Origin: Rhodoplanes sp.
Lineage (GTDB): Bacteria; Pseudomonadota; Alphaproteobacteria; Rhizobiales; Xanthobacteraceae
NCBI RefSeq assembly: GCF_013377085.1
Contig: NZ_JACAAX010000016.1
Location: forward strand, 1-64,000
Length of the DNA stretch: 64,000 nt
Direction of reading: 5' to 3'
Shown: piece by piece, positions 41,392-49,152 of the stretch
Layout of the letters: the number at the start of each line of letters is the position of its first letter
Position numbering within the stretch: position 1 is the stretch's first letter
Position numbers and translations under genes: made by a program
Notes under the pieces: generated by a model
Seen by the model: the letters and a program-made list of their open reading frames with translations, nothing else
Told to the model about the DNA's origin: nothing
Databases searched by the model: none

Positions 41392-41470
41392 GGCCGCTCA
41401 TCCGCAGAGGACGGGCCGCCACCGACGCGGCGACAGCACGACACAGGACACCGGACGGAAGGTCGACGAC

Positions 41471-42202
41471 ATGACGCAGACACGCATCTGGGACAAGTTC
41501 CTCACCGCGCGCGACCAGAAGGTGCTGGCGGCCTCCGGCTACGGCAAGCGCGGCGGCTTCGGAACGCGGCCGGCGCTGTTCATCATCGACGTGCAGTACA
41601 ATTTCTGCGGCGACACCCCGCAGGACATTCTCGACGGCCTCAAGCAGTACCGCACCCATTGCGGCCGCGAGGCCTGGGACGCGGTCGCCCATATCGAGCC
41701 GCTGCTGCACCTCGCCCGCGAGAAGAATTTTCCGGTGTTCTACACCGAGAGCGCGCGCCGCACCGACATGCTCGATTCCGGCGTCCAGGTCGGCAAGAGC
41801 CATCGCGGCACCGAGAAGACCGTGATCGAAGGCACGCATGCGACCCAGACGGTCGAGCCGCTGGCGCCGCGTCCGCAGGACATCCGCATCGGCAAGCGCA
41901 AGCCGTCGTGCTTCTTCGGCACCATCTTCATGAGCCACCTGAACTTCCTCGACATCGACACGCTCATCCTGACGGGCTGCACCACCTCGGGCTGCCTGCG
42001 CGCCACGGCGGTCGACGCCTACTCGTACAATTTCAAGGTCGTCATCCCGGAGGAGTGCTCGTTCGATCGCTTCGAGGCGAGCCATGCCGTCAATCTGTTC
42101 GACCTGAACTGCAAGTACGCCGACGTCATCCCGACCGCCGAGGTCGAGACCTATCTGGGCGGCCTGCCGGTCCGCCCGCCGTTCACCGCGCCCGTCGGTT
42201 GA
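41471..42202 (+). CDS. isochorismatase-like cysteine hydrolase (amidase)
   Basis: 243 aa. Catalytic triad visible: Asp40 (IIDVQYNF), Lys144 (IGKRKPSCFFGT) and Cys175 (CTTSGCLRATAVDA), as in N-carbamoylsarcosine amidohydrolase, maleamate amidase and biuret hydrolase. An N-terminal extension of about 30 residues (MTQTRIWDKFLTARDQKVL) precedes the core. Likely hydrolyses the open-chain amide or ureide made by the preceding hydantoinase-like enzyme, releasing ammonia and an acid. Starts 79 bp after that gene, same strand. Confidence 0.88.
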   Translation: MTQTRIWDKFLTARDQKVLAASGYGKRGGFGTRPALFIIDVQYNFCGDTPQDILDGLKQYRTHCGREAWDAVAHIEPLLHLAREKNFPVFYTESARRTDMLDSGVQVGKSHRGTEKTVIEGTHATQTVEPLAPRPQDIRIGKRKPSCFFGTIFMSHLNFLDIDTLILTGCTTSGCLRATAVDAYSYNFKVVIPEECSFDRFEASHAVNLFDLNCKYADVIPTAEVETYLGGLPVRPPFTAPVG

Positions 42203-42216
42203 CCGGGGCTGCGGCG

Positions 42217-42912
42217 ATGACCGACCGGCGCGCCATCGTCACCGGCACGGCCTCGGGCATCGGGCGCGCCATCGCCCGGCGGCTGCTCGCCGACGGCTGG
42301 GAGGTGGTCGGGCTCGACCGCGAGCCGCAGGGGGAGAGCGCCGGCTTCACGCCGATCACGATCGACCTGCTCGATCGCGACCGCCTCGGCGAGATCGCCG
42401 AAAAGCTCGCCGCCGGGCGGCCGACCGCGCTGGTGCATTCGGCCGGCATCATGCGGGCCGACGACGACCCGGAGACGCGCGACACCGGCGGCGAGACCTT
42501 GTGGCACCTGCACGTCGCCGCCGCCGAGCTGCTGATCAGCACGCTGACGCCGGCGATGCCGGATCGCGACGGCCGCGTCGTGGTGATGTCGAGCCGGGCG
42601 GCACAGGGCCGGCCCGGCCGCATGTTCTATGCGGCCTCCAAGGGCGGCGTCGAAGCCATGGTGCGCTGTGCCGCCGGCGCGCTGGTGGCGCGCGGCATCA
42701 CCGTGAATGCCGTCGCGCCGGGCGCCACCGACACGCCGCAGCTCGTCGACCCGGCCCGCGCCGGCGCCCCCATCCGGCTGCCGCCGATCGGCCGGCTGAT
42801 CGCGCCCGACGAGGTCGCCGCCCTGATCGCCTTCCTGGTCGGCCCATACGGCGGCGCCATCACGGGCCAGACGCTGACCATGTGCGGCGGCGCCAGCCTG
42901 ACGCTCGCCTGA
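42217..42912 (+). CDS. short-chain dehydrogenase/reductase
   Basis: 231 aa SDR. Seen: TGTASGIG cofactor motif, HSAGI in place of NNAG, VMSSRAAQGRPG with the catalytic Ser, YAASK, and the C-terminal GAITGQTLTMCGG. ATG 42217 lies 14 bp after the amidase stop, so the two are co-transcribed. Probably oxidises or reduces a hydroxy intermediate of the same pathway. Confidence 0.85.
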   Translation: MTDRRAIVTGTASGIGRAIARRLLADGWEVVGLDREPQGESAGFTPITIDLLDRDRLGEIAEKLAAGRPTALVHSAGIMRADDDPETRDTGGETLWHLHVAAAELLISTLTPAMPDRDGRVVVMSSRAAQGRPGRMFYAASKGGVEAMVRCAAGALVARGITVNAVAPGATDTPQLVDPARAGAPIRLPPIGRLIAPDEVAALIAFLVGPYGGAITGQTLTMCGGASLTLA

Positions 42913-43041
42913 CGCGTCCGGCGGTCGGACCGGTCGCGATCGCCGCCAGGATCTCCGCAACGCGACGCGTGACGGCCGCGCCGGAGCCTCGTTAAGATGC
43001 CGGCAAGCGATCCGAAAAAAATCGTCGCCGGGAGGTCCGTC

Positions 43042-44403
43042 GTGAATCTGTTCCAGAAGCTCGTCGAGCGCGAGGAGGCCGGGCTGCCCGTCACGGTCGG
43101 GGTGATCGGCGCGGGCAAGTTCGGCACCATGTTCCTGGCCCAGGCGCGGCTGACCCGCGGCCTGCACGTGGTCGGCGTCGCCGACCTCGACGTTGTTCGC
43201 GCCAGGCGTCAGCTCGCCGCGGCCGGCTGGGAGGAGGAACGCAGCACCGCCACCTCGCTGGCCGACGCGATCGAGACGCGCCGCACCCATGTCGGCCCCG
43301 ACGCCGACGCGCTGATCGCCCAGCCGGACGTCGAGGTGATCGTCGAGGCGACCGGCGTGCCGGCCGCCGGCATCCGCCACGCGCTGGCGGCGATCGCGCA
43401 CGGCAAGCATGTGGTGATGGTCAATGTCGAGGCCGACGCGCTCGCCGGTCCGCTGCTCGCCCGCGCCGCCCAGGCGGCCGGCGTCGTCTACAGCCTCGCC
43501 TGGGGCGACCAGCCGGCGCTGATCTGCGAGCATGTCGACTGGGCGCGTGCCTGCGGCTTCAAGGTGATCTCGGCCGGCAAGGGCACACGATACGAGCCGC
43601 ACTACCACGCCTCGACGCCCGACACAGTGTGGGACATCCTCGACAAGTATCTGTCGATCGCCGACCGCGGCTCGATCAATCCAAAAATGTTCAACAGCTT
43701 CGTCGACGGCACCAAGTCGGCGATCGAGATGACGGCGGTGTGCAACGCCACCGGCCTGCTGCCGCAAAGCGACGGCCTCGCCTTCCCGCCGGCGAGCCGC
43801 TTCCAGCTCGCCGACGTATGCAAGCCGGCCCGCGACGGCGGCACCCTGGAGACGGCCGGCGTCACCGAGGTGGTCTCCTCGGTCAACCGGCAGGGCCGCG
43901 ACGTGCCGCATCATCTGGCGCTCGGCACGTTTGTCGTGATCGAGGGCGAGACCGAGTATGCGCGGCGCTGCTTTCGGGAATACGCCATGCTGCCGGATGC
44001 GAGCGGGCGGTATGCGGCACTCTACCGGCCGATCCACCTGATCGGGCTGGAGCTCGGCATCTCGGTGGCGAGCGCTGCGCTGCGCGGCGAGCCGACCGGC
44101 AGCCCGACCGGCTTCCGTTCCGACGTCGTCGCAACCGCCAAGCGCGCGCTGCGCCGGGGCGAGGTGCTGGACGGCGAAGGCGGCTTCTGCGTGTGGGGCA
44201 AGCAGACGCCGGCGGCGCGCTCTCTCGCCGACGGGCTGCTGCCGCTCGGCCTCGCCCACGGCGTCACGCTCTTGCGCGATGTTCCGGAGGGCGCAGCCTT
44301 GCGCTGGGCCGACGTGACCATCGACGAGACCGACATCGCCGTGAAAACGCGGCGGGAGATGGAGGCGTCCTGTGGCGAGACGGCAGGTGCATCGGCGCGT
44401 TGA
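43042..44403 (+). CDS. homoserine dehydrogenase-like oxidoreductase with C-terminal SAF domain
   Basis: 453 aa. NAD(P)-dependent Rossmann domain (VTVGVIGAGKFGTMFLAQA near residue 20), a catalytic-type central domain (HGKHVVMVNVEADALAGP, SLAWGDQPALICEHVDWARACGF), and a C-terminal SAF-like segment (GVTLLRDVPEGAALRWADVTID) as found in sialic acid synthase and FlgA. GTG 43042 is preferred because GGGAGG lies 6 bp upstream; an ATG at 42997 lacks an RBS. Such proteins are often misnamed as flagellar. They oxidise hydroxyacids or sugar acids in catabolic clusters; the substrate is unknown here. Confidence 0.78.
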   Translation: MNLFQKLVEREEAGLPVTVGVIGAGKFGTMFLAQARLTRGLHVVGVADLDVVRARRQLAAAGWEEERSTATSLADAIETRRTHVGPDADALIAQPDVEVIVEATGVPAAGIRHALAAIAHGKHVVMVNVEADALAGPLLARAAQAAGVVYSLAWGDQPALICEHVDWARACGFKVISAGKGTRYEPHYHASTPDTVWDILDKYLSIADRGSINPKMFNSFVDGTKSAIEMTAVCNATGLLPQSDGLAFPPASRFQLADVCKPARDGGTLETAGVTEVVSSVNRQGRDVPHHLALGTFVVIEGETEYARRCFREYAMLPDASGRYAALYRPIHLIGLELGISVASAALRGEPTGSPTGFRSDVVATAKRALRRGEVLDGEGGFCVWGKQTPAARSLADGLLPLGLAHGVTLLRDVPEGAALRWADVTIDETDIAVKTRREMEASCGETAGASAR

Positions 44404-44433
44404 GAGACTGCTCTCGAATCGGAGGATCGAAAT

Positions 44434-44925
44434 GTGAGTGACTACTACGTTCATCGCCTGCAAGTGTCGATGTCGCTGGCGACGGCCGACAAGATCGCGA
44501 ACGAAGCCATCGCGGCCGGTCACGAAGCGAAGCTGCTGCCGTTGACCGTAGCGATCCTCGACGCCGGCGGCACGCTGGTCGTTCTCAAGCGGGAGGACGG
44601 ATCCGGCATACTGCGCGGCGATATCGCCATCGGAAAAGCCTGGGGTGCGCTCGGCATGGGCATTTCCAGCCGCACCATCCGCGATCGCCTGCGCGAGCGG
44701 CCGGCCTTTCAGAGCGCGCTCGCCGCGGCATCGGACGGACGGTTCATTCCAGTTCCCGGCGGCGTTCTGGTGATGAACGACAGGAAAGACGTGATCGGCG
44801 CGGTCGGCATCAGCGGCGACGCGTCCGACAAGGACGAGTATGCGGCCGTCACGGCGGTGCAGCGCGTCGGGCTGATGCCGCATCCCGAGATGCCGGCCGA
44901 GCACTGGCGCGAGGCCGGCCTGTGA
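44434..44925 (+). CDS. GlcG/HbpS family protein, second copy
   Basis: 163 aa, PF03928 family. Seen: LTVAILDAGGTLVVLKREDGSG, GKAWGALGMGISSR and VIGAVGISGDASDKDEY, very like the copy at 11586. GTG 44434 has GGAGG upstream. An ATG two bases earlier meets a stop codon at once and is not used. It ends 38 bp before tctC and extends the same-strand series from aconitase. Role unknown; possible haem or cofactor binding. Confidence 0.83.
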   Translation: MSDYYVHRLQVSMSLATADKIANEAIAAGHEAKLLPLTVAILDAGGTLVVLKREDGSGILRGDIAIGKAWGALGMGISSRTIRDRLRERPAFQSALAAASDGRFIPVPGGVLVMNDRKDVIGAVGISGDASDKDEYAAVTAVQRVGLMPHPEMPAEHWREAGL

Positions 44926-44963
44926 CGACACGATCGACGAAACGAGACCGGGAAGGAGTCCAG

Positions 44964-45935
44964 ATGAAGACGCTTGCGGCCGCAATCATATGCCTTGGCG
45001 CCTTGCTGTCGCCGGCAATGGCGCAGGACGCTTATCCGAGCCGCGCTATCCGCCTGGTCGTCCCCTTCCCGGCCGGCGGACCGACCGACGTCTTCGCCCG
45101 GCAGTACGCGGCGCGGATGTCCACCGTTCTCGGCCAGCAGATGTTCGTGGAGAACAAGGCCGGTGCGGCCGGCGCGATCGGCTCGGCCGAGGTCGCCCGA
45201 GCCGCGGCGGACGGCTACACGCTGCTGTTCGGGACGGCCTCGACACACGGGCTGTACAATCTGCTGTCGAAGAATCCGGTCTACGATTCCCTGAAGGATT
45301 TTTCCCCGGTCGCCATCGTCGGCGCGGCGCCGGCGGTCGTCGTCGTCCATCCCTCGGGACCTGCCGACCTGAAGGCCCTGGTCGCGGCCGTGAAGGCCAA
45401 TCCGGGTAAGCTGCAATACGGCTCGCCCGGCACCGGCACGTTCCTGCATCTCGCTGGCGAGATGTTCAAGACCGAGGCCGGCAAGCTCGATATTCCACAC
45501 ATCCCCTACAAGGGCGCCGCCCCGGCCATGAACGATCTGATCGGCAACCAGATCGGCATGGTGATCGATACGCTCGGAACGTCGCTTCAACAGTACCGTG
45601 CCGGCACGGTCCGCATCCTCGCGGTGGCCTCGGCGAAGCGGTCCGAACTGGCGCCCGACATTCCGACCGTGGACGAGGCGCTGAACATCCAAGGCTTCGA
45701 AGCGGGCTTGTGGAACATGGTGGCCGTACCCGCGGCGACACCGGCTGCGGTGGTGGCGAAGCTCTCTGACGCCACGTCGCGCGTCATGGCGGATGCGGAG
45801 TTTCAGGCGCAGTTGCGCAAGCTCGGCATCGATCCGGTCACCGACTCGTCGCCCGCGGCTGCCCGCGCCTTCATCGAACGGGAGCGGATGCGCTTCAAGC
45901 CCGTGGTCGCAGCTTCGGGCGTCAGCATCGACTGA
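44964..45935 (+). CDS. tctC: orphan Bug/TctC family binding protein
   Basis: 323 aa periplasmic binding protein with a Sec signal peptide (KTLAAAIICLGALLSPAMAQ). Seen: DAYPSRAIRLVVPFPAGGPTDVFARQ, NKAGAAGAIGSAEVA, and IPTVDEALNIQGFEAGLWNMVAVPAATP. ATG 44964 has AAGGAG upstream; an in-frame GTG at 44922 overlaps the GlcG stop but has no RBS. No tctAB adjoins it, so it may share the tctAB of system 2, 12 kb away. Confidence 0.9.
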   Translation: MKTLAAAIICLGALLSPAMAQDAYPSRAIRLVVPFPAGGPTDVFARQYAARMSTVLGQQMFVENKAGAAGAIGSAEVARAAADGYTLLFGTASTHGLYNLLSKNPVYDSLKDFSPVAIVGAAPAVVVVHPSGPADLKALVAAVKANPGKLQYGSPGTGTFLHLAGEMFKTEAGKLDIPHIPYKGAAPAMNDLIGNQIGMVIDTLGTSLQQYRAGTVRILAVASAKRSELAPDIPTVDEALNIQGFEAGLWNMVAVPAATPAAVVAKLSDATSRVMADAEFQAQLRKLGIDPVTDSSPAAARAFIERERMRFKPVVAASGVSID

Positions 45936-45980
45936 CCGTTGGAGCGGCCAGACGGGGCCTCCAGGAACGGTCCGTCCGAT

Positions 45981-46478
45981 TCACGTTTTCGTCTGATCAT
46001 CGGATGTCGACACCGCCGGCGTGCCGCCCAGGAAGGTGGCGATCACGGGATCTTTCACGAGCACCGCAAGATCATCGGCGGTCGGCAGTTGCGGCTTGTC
46101 GCGCCTCGCATTGACCAGGCACAGGAAGCCGAGCAACGCGTCGCCTGTCGCACGGAACTGATGCCAGGTCATCGGCGGCACCGAGACGAGATCACGCTCC
46201 GCGACCGCCCGCACGGTGTCGCCGATCAGGCAGTGGCCGTGCCCGCGAAAAATCATCACGGCGTGGACGTGCTCGTGCCGCTCCAGCGTCGAGAAGCCGC
46301 CGGGCGCCACCTCGAAATAGCGCAGCTCGCCGTCGAGCGCCGGATCCGAGAACAGGATCTGGCGCGTCACCGCCTTGAACAGCGCGCGCTCGTCCTCCTT
46401 GTAGGGCATTTTTTCGACGCCCTCCCAACGGAAGTCTTGTTCGGCTTTTCGATAGTGAGTCGGCTGGTCGGTCGTCAT
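45981..46478 (-). CDS. cupin-domain protein
   Basis: 165 aa. Single cupin barrel in the middle: HEHVHAVMIFRGHGHCLIGD supplies the first metal motif (two His, with the Glu in HEH), and VSVPPMTWHQF the second His. The N-terminal segment (YRKAEQDFRWEGVEKMPYKEDE) is typical of a subgroup that accompanies sugar-phosphate or RuBisCO-like genes. It lies 42 bp downstream of the RuBisCO-like gene on the same strand, suggesting a shared pathway as isomerase, lyase or decarboxylase. Confidence 0.8.
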   Translation of the reverse strand: MTTDQPTHYRKAEQDFRWEGVEKMPYKEDERALFKAVTRQILFSDPALDGELRYFEVAPGGFSTLERHEHVHAVMIFRGHGHCLIGDTVRAVAERDLVSVPPMTWHQFRATGDALLGFLCLVNARRDKPQLPTADDLAVLVKDPVIATFLGGTPAVSTSDDQTKT

Positions 46479-46517
46479 GACGATCTCGTTCGGTGCATCT
46501 TCACGCTGCGCGTTTCG

Positions 46518-46536
46518 ACCTCATGGTGAGGAGCGG
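46518..46536. repeat. partial CCTCATGGTGAGGAG repeat (family C)
   Basis: CCTCATGGTGAGGAGCGGAT repeats the start of the element at 10137. It lies at the junction between the RuBisCO-like gene stop and the cupin. Confidence 0.5.
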
Positions 46537-47663
46537 ATCGAGGTCCGCGCGCGCACGGCTTTCACATAATCATGCCCATGCACGGCGGCCACGAAATCCG
46601 CCGTTGCTTCGATCAGCCGCGGACCGGCCTCCAGCAGCGCGCCACCGATCAGCAGCATGACGTCGGGACCGTAAAAGTCGAGGAGCTCCGGCACGCGCTC
46701 GCGCGTCATGCCGCCGGCCGGCCCCGGCAGGCTCGGCGCCAGACCGTGCCAGGGTGCGCGCGCCGCATCGGCCAGCGCCCGGCATGTCTGCGCCGACCAG
46801 CCGAAGCGTCCGCCGAAATTCGGATAGACGATGGCGTCGCAGCCGATCAGGCGAAAGAGCTTGCCGAACAGCAGCGGCGGCGCGACGCGGCTCGCCCCGC
46901 CGAGCGCCGGATGGGCGACGAAGGCCATGTCGGGGTTCTCGGTCACCAGCGTGCGCACCGTGGCGAAGCCCGCCACCATCGGGGCGACCATCACGGCGGC
47001 GACGCCGGCGGCGCCGGCGCAGGCGAGCTGGACGCGCATGCTATCGAGGTCGCCCGAGAGGTTCGGCACGTAGAGCGTGGGCCGCCCGGTCTTTCGCACC
47101 GCCTCGCGCACGGCGTCGGCGATCCGCGGCACCCGCGCCGCGAACGGCGCATAGCTCTGGTCGGCGATGCCGTGGTCGTCCTTGATCAGGTCGATGCCGC
47201 CGGCGGCGAACTTTTGGGCCAGATCGGCGAGCGCCGCGGGCGGCAGGCCCTGCGGCTTCAGCGCCGTCGCCGTCAGGGCGCGGCGCTCGGCGCCGAGGCG
47301 GCCGCGAAACCCGGCGATGCCGTGCCGCGGCCCGCCGAAACCCGCGGCCATGTCGTCCGGCAGCGCGACGTCGGCGAGGACCACGTCGTCGTGCAGCGAC
47401 GAGTTGCCGAACAGCATGTTCAGAAGCTGGCCGGCATCGGCCTCGATGGTGGCGCAGGCGAGGGCGATCGTCACGGCGAAGCGGTCGGCGCCGGCCGGCT
47501 CGATCGCGTCGACGCGGCCGACGATCCCGTCGCGCAAAGCCGCATCCGTGATGGCCGCGACCGGCATCTCGACGCTCTGCTCGACCGCGAGCGCGCGGGC
47601 GCGCGATTCGACCGCCTGAACCCCGCAGGAGACCAGATACGTGACCTTCAAACGACCGCCCAC
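46521..47663 (-). CDS. RuBisCO-like protein (form IV-type), not a carboxylase
   Basis: 380 aa. RuBisCO large-subunit fold with a short N-terminal domain and a TIM barrel. Seen: TALKPQGL (loop 1 Lys), GGIDLIKDDHGIADQ with Lys161-Asp162-Asp163-His164 where true RuBisCO has KDDE, YVPNLSG, and the C-terminal MLLIGGALLE strand. The Glu-to-His change removes one Mg ligand and the RuBisCO loop-6 Lys is not evident, so CO2 fixation is ruled out. Relatives act as enolases, isomerases or 3-oxo-isoapionate-4-phosphate decarboxylases in sugar-acid or sulfur salvage routes. GTG 47663 follows GGGAG. The cupin is downstream. Confidence 0.85.
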   Translation of the reverse strand: MGGRLKVTYLVSCGVQAVESRARALAVEQSVEMPVAAITDAALRDGIVGRVDAIEPAGADRFAVTIALACATIEADAGQLLNMLFGNSSLHDDVVLADVALPDDMAAGFGGPRHGIAGFRGRLGAERRALTATALKPQGLPPAALADLAQKFAAGGIDLIKDDHGIADQSYAPFAARVPRIADAVREAVRKTGRPTLYVPNLSGDLDSMRVQLACAGAAGVAAVMVAPMVAGFATVRTLVTENPDMAFVAHPALGGASRVAPPLLFGKLFRLIGCDAIVYPNFGGRFGWSAQTCRALADAARAPWHGLAPSLPGPAGGMTRERVPELLDFYGPDVMLLIGGALLEAGPRLIEATADFVAAVHGHDYVKAVRARTSIRSSP

Positions 47664-47941
47664 GCCTCACTCCCGACTATTCACGACGCAGCCTTCGGCG
47701 CCCCGCGCGCTCTGCTTGTCGGAACACGATCCCGAAAAGTCGGACTTGGTTGTCGGAAAAGATCATGCTCGGCACAAAACTTAGAGCGAAAAGACCAGAC
47801 CAGGAAACGGCATCCGGCTCCAGCAGGCACGCGATGCAAAAGCCTGCCCGCCGCAAAGCCGAACCAGGACTGCCACGGCGGCGTCCAATCTCCGCCATGA
47901 AACGCTGATTCTATGGAGCTGGGGACTGGGGGAGTATGTGT

Positions 47942-48541
47942 ATGGTGGGCTGGCCGAAGCTCCTTCGGAGCGTGACGGCGCGTGCGCTCGTCAGGCGTTT
48001 TTCGAAAGATCTGGTGATCGCGGGCACGGCGACGACAGCCGCGGTGCTCGTCCTGGCAGCCATCCACGACAATCCGATGACGGACAAGCCGCCGCGGCCA
48101 CCCGCGGATGTGCTGCGGACCGCCATCCGCATCGAGCCGCCCGCCACCGTGACGGTGACGAGCCATCTCACTGAAGCCGAACCTGCAGCCACGCCCGCGC
48201 CACACGCTTCCATCCGGAAGCGGAGCGGACCGCGGCTGTCCGGCCCCGAGACGACCCGGCCCGTTGCGCCGGCCCAGCGTCTCGCCTCGGCCGCACGACC
48301 GGCGCCCTCCGGCGCCGCGATCTCCGACGAGCCCCCAACCGTATCGCCGCCGCTCGACCTGCAGGCCTTCGCCCGGACCTCCGACGGTCCCAGGGCGAGC
48401 CCCGAGACCGAGCGTCCTTGGACTTTCGGTTCATCGCTCCGCCTCGCGCGCACGGCTGCCGAGACGGCGACCAGCAGGGTGCTCGCATGGAAACACCGCG
48501 TCACGACTTCGACCGCTTGGCTGCTCGACGGCCTGCCTTGA
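47942..48541 (+). CDS. hypothetical membrane-anchored Pro/Ala-rich protein
   Basis: 199 aa. One hydrophobic segment near residues 20-40 (LVIAGTATTAAVLVLAAI) follows basic residues, then a long low-complexity Pro/Ala/Arg-rich region, presumably periplasmic. ATG 47942 has GGGGGAG about 7 bases upstream; ATG 47936 is too close. It overlaps the TetR gene by 55 bp in another frame. Composition-biased, so it could be a non-coding open frame, but signal-anchor plus disordered tail proteins are common in this order. Confidence 0.45.
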   Translation: MVGWPKLLRSVTARALVRRFSKDLVIAGTATTAAVLVLAAIHDNPMTDKPPRPPADVLRTAIRIEPPATVTVTSHLTEAEPAATPAPHASIRKRSGPRLSGPETTRPVAPAQRLASAARPAPSGAAISDEPPTVSPPLDLQAFARTSDGPRASPETERPWTFGSSLRLARTAAETATSRVLAWKHRVTTSTAWLLDGLP

Positions 48542-49152
48542 CACGCGAGCGGCTCTTGCGAGCCGCCATCGCGGTCTTCGCGGACCACGGCTATGCGGGC
48601 GCCTCGGTGCGCCGCATCTGCCAGCGCGCCCGCGCCAATCCGGCCGCCGTGAAGCACTATTTCGGCAACAAGGACGGCCTCTATCAGGAGGTCCTGCACG
48701 TCGCCTCGGCGGCCTTCGCGGGTGACGAGACCGGCAAGATCGAGCGCGGCGAGCGCCCGCCCGAAGCGATGCTGCGCGACATGATCCGCCACCAGCTCCG
48801 CCCGGTGCTGCGGCGGAACACGATCGGCCGCTATCTGCGGGTCTTCGCCTGGGAGGACATGGCTCCGTCGCGGCCCTACAAGCAGTTCCTCGCCGCCGGG
48901 CGCGTGCCGGTCGTCGCCCGGGCCAGCACGATCGCGCGCGAGCTCTTGTCGCCCGATGCGACCAGCGAGGAGGTTGCGGTCGCGACCGTCTGGCTGATGA
49001 ACCAGGCGATGCCGTTCGTGCGCAGCCGCGACACCCTGACGGCGCCGCCGTTCGGCCTGCGCTTCGACCAGGCCATGGTCGACCGGCTCGCCGACCGGCT
49101 GACGCGGCTGGCGCTCGCCGGCCTCGCCCGCGCGCCGGCGCGGCTCGATTAG
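48487..49152 (+). CDS. TetR family transcriptional regulator (CecR-like)
   Basis: 221 aa. Seen: N-terminal helix-turn-helix ALTRERLLRAAIAVFADHGYAGASVRRICQRARANPAAVKHYFGNKDGLY, a textbook TetR domain, and a C-terminal ligand-binding domain of the YbiH/CecR type (PPEAMLRDMIRHQLRPVL). ATG 48487 gives the family-typical start; the longer frame lies in the preceding hypothetical. It is convergent with the enoyl-CoA hydratase gene, overlapping at the stops by four bases. Confidence 0.88.
   Translation: METPRHDFDRLAARRPALTRERLLRAAIAVFADHGYAGASVRRICQRARANPAAVKHYFGNKDGLYQEVLHVASAAFAGDETGKIERGERPPEAMLRDMIRHQLRPVLRRNTIGRYLRVFAWEDMAPSRPYKQFLAAGRVPVVARASTIARELLSPDATSEEVAVATVWLMNQAMPFVRSRDTLTAPPFGLRFDQAMVDRLADRLTRLALAGLARAPARLD

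Noticed and set aside
42151-44985. 944-aa open frame on the minus strand
   Set aside because: Antisense of the SDR, SAF-dehydrogenase and GlcG genes. Arg/Gly/Ala/Asp-rich with no motif; a normal artefact of high GC at third positions.
46521-47663. Functional RuBisCO
   Set aside because: KDDH replaces KDDE, the loop-6 Lys is not evident, and no small subunit, phosphoribulokinase or LysR regulator is nearby.
47677-47898. 73-aa minus-strand open frame and a GATCATGCTC-type sequence in the gap after the RuBisCO-like gene
   Set aside because: No RBS or protein features. The sequence resembles a decayed dispersed repeat, but I could not define its ends or find a second copy here.
47911-48792. 293-aa minus-strand open frame opposite the hypothetical and TetR genes
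   Set aside because: The TetR helix-turn-helix is unmistakable on the plus strand; the minus frame has no features.
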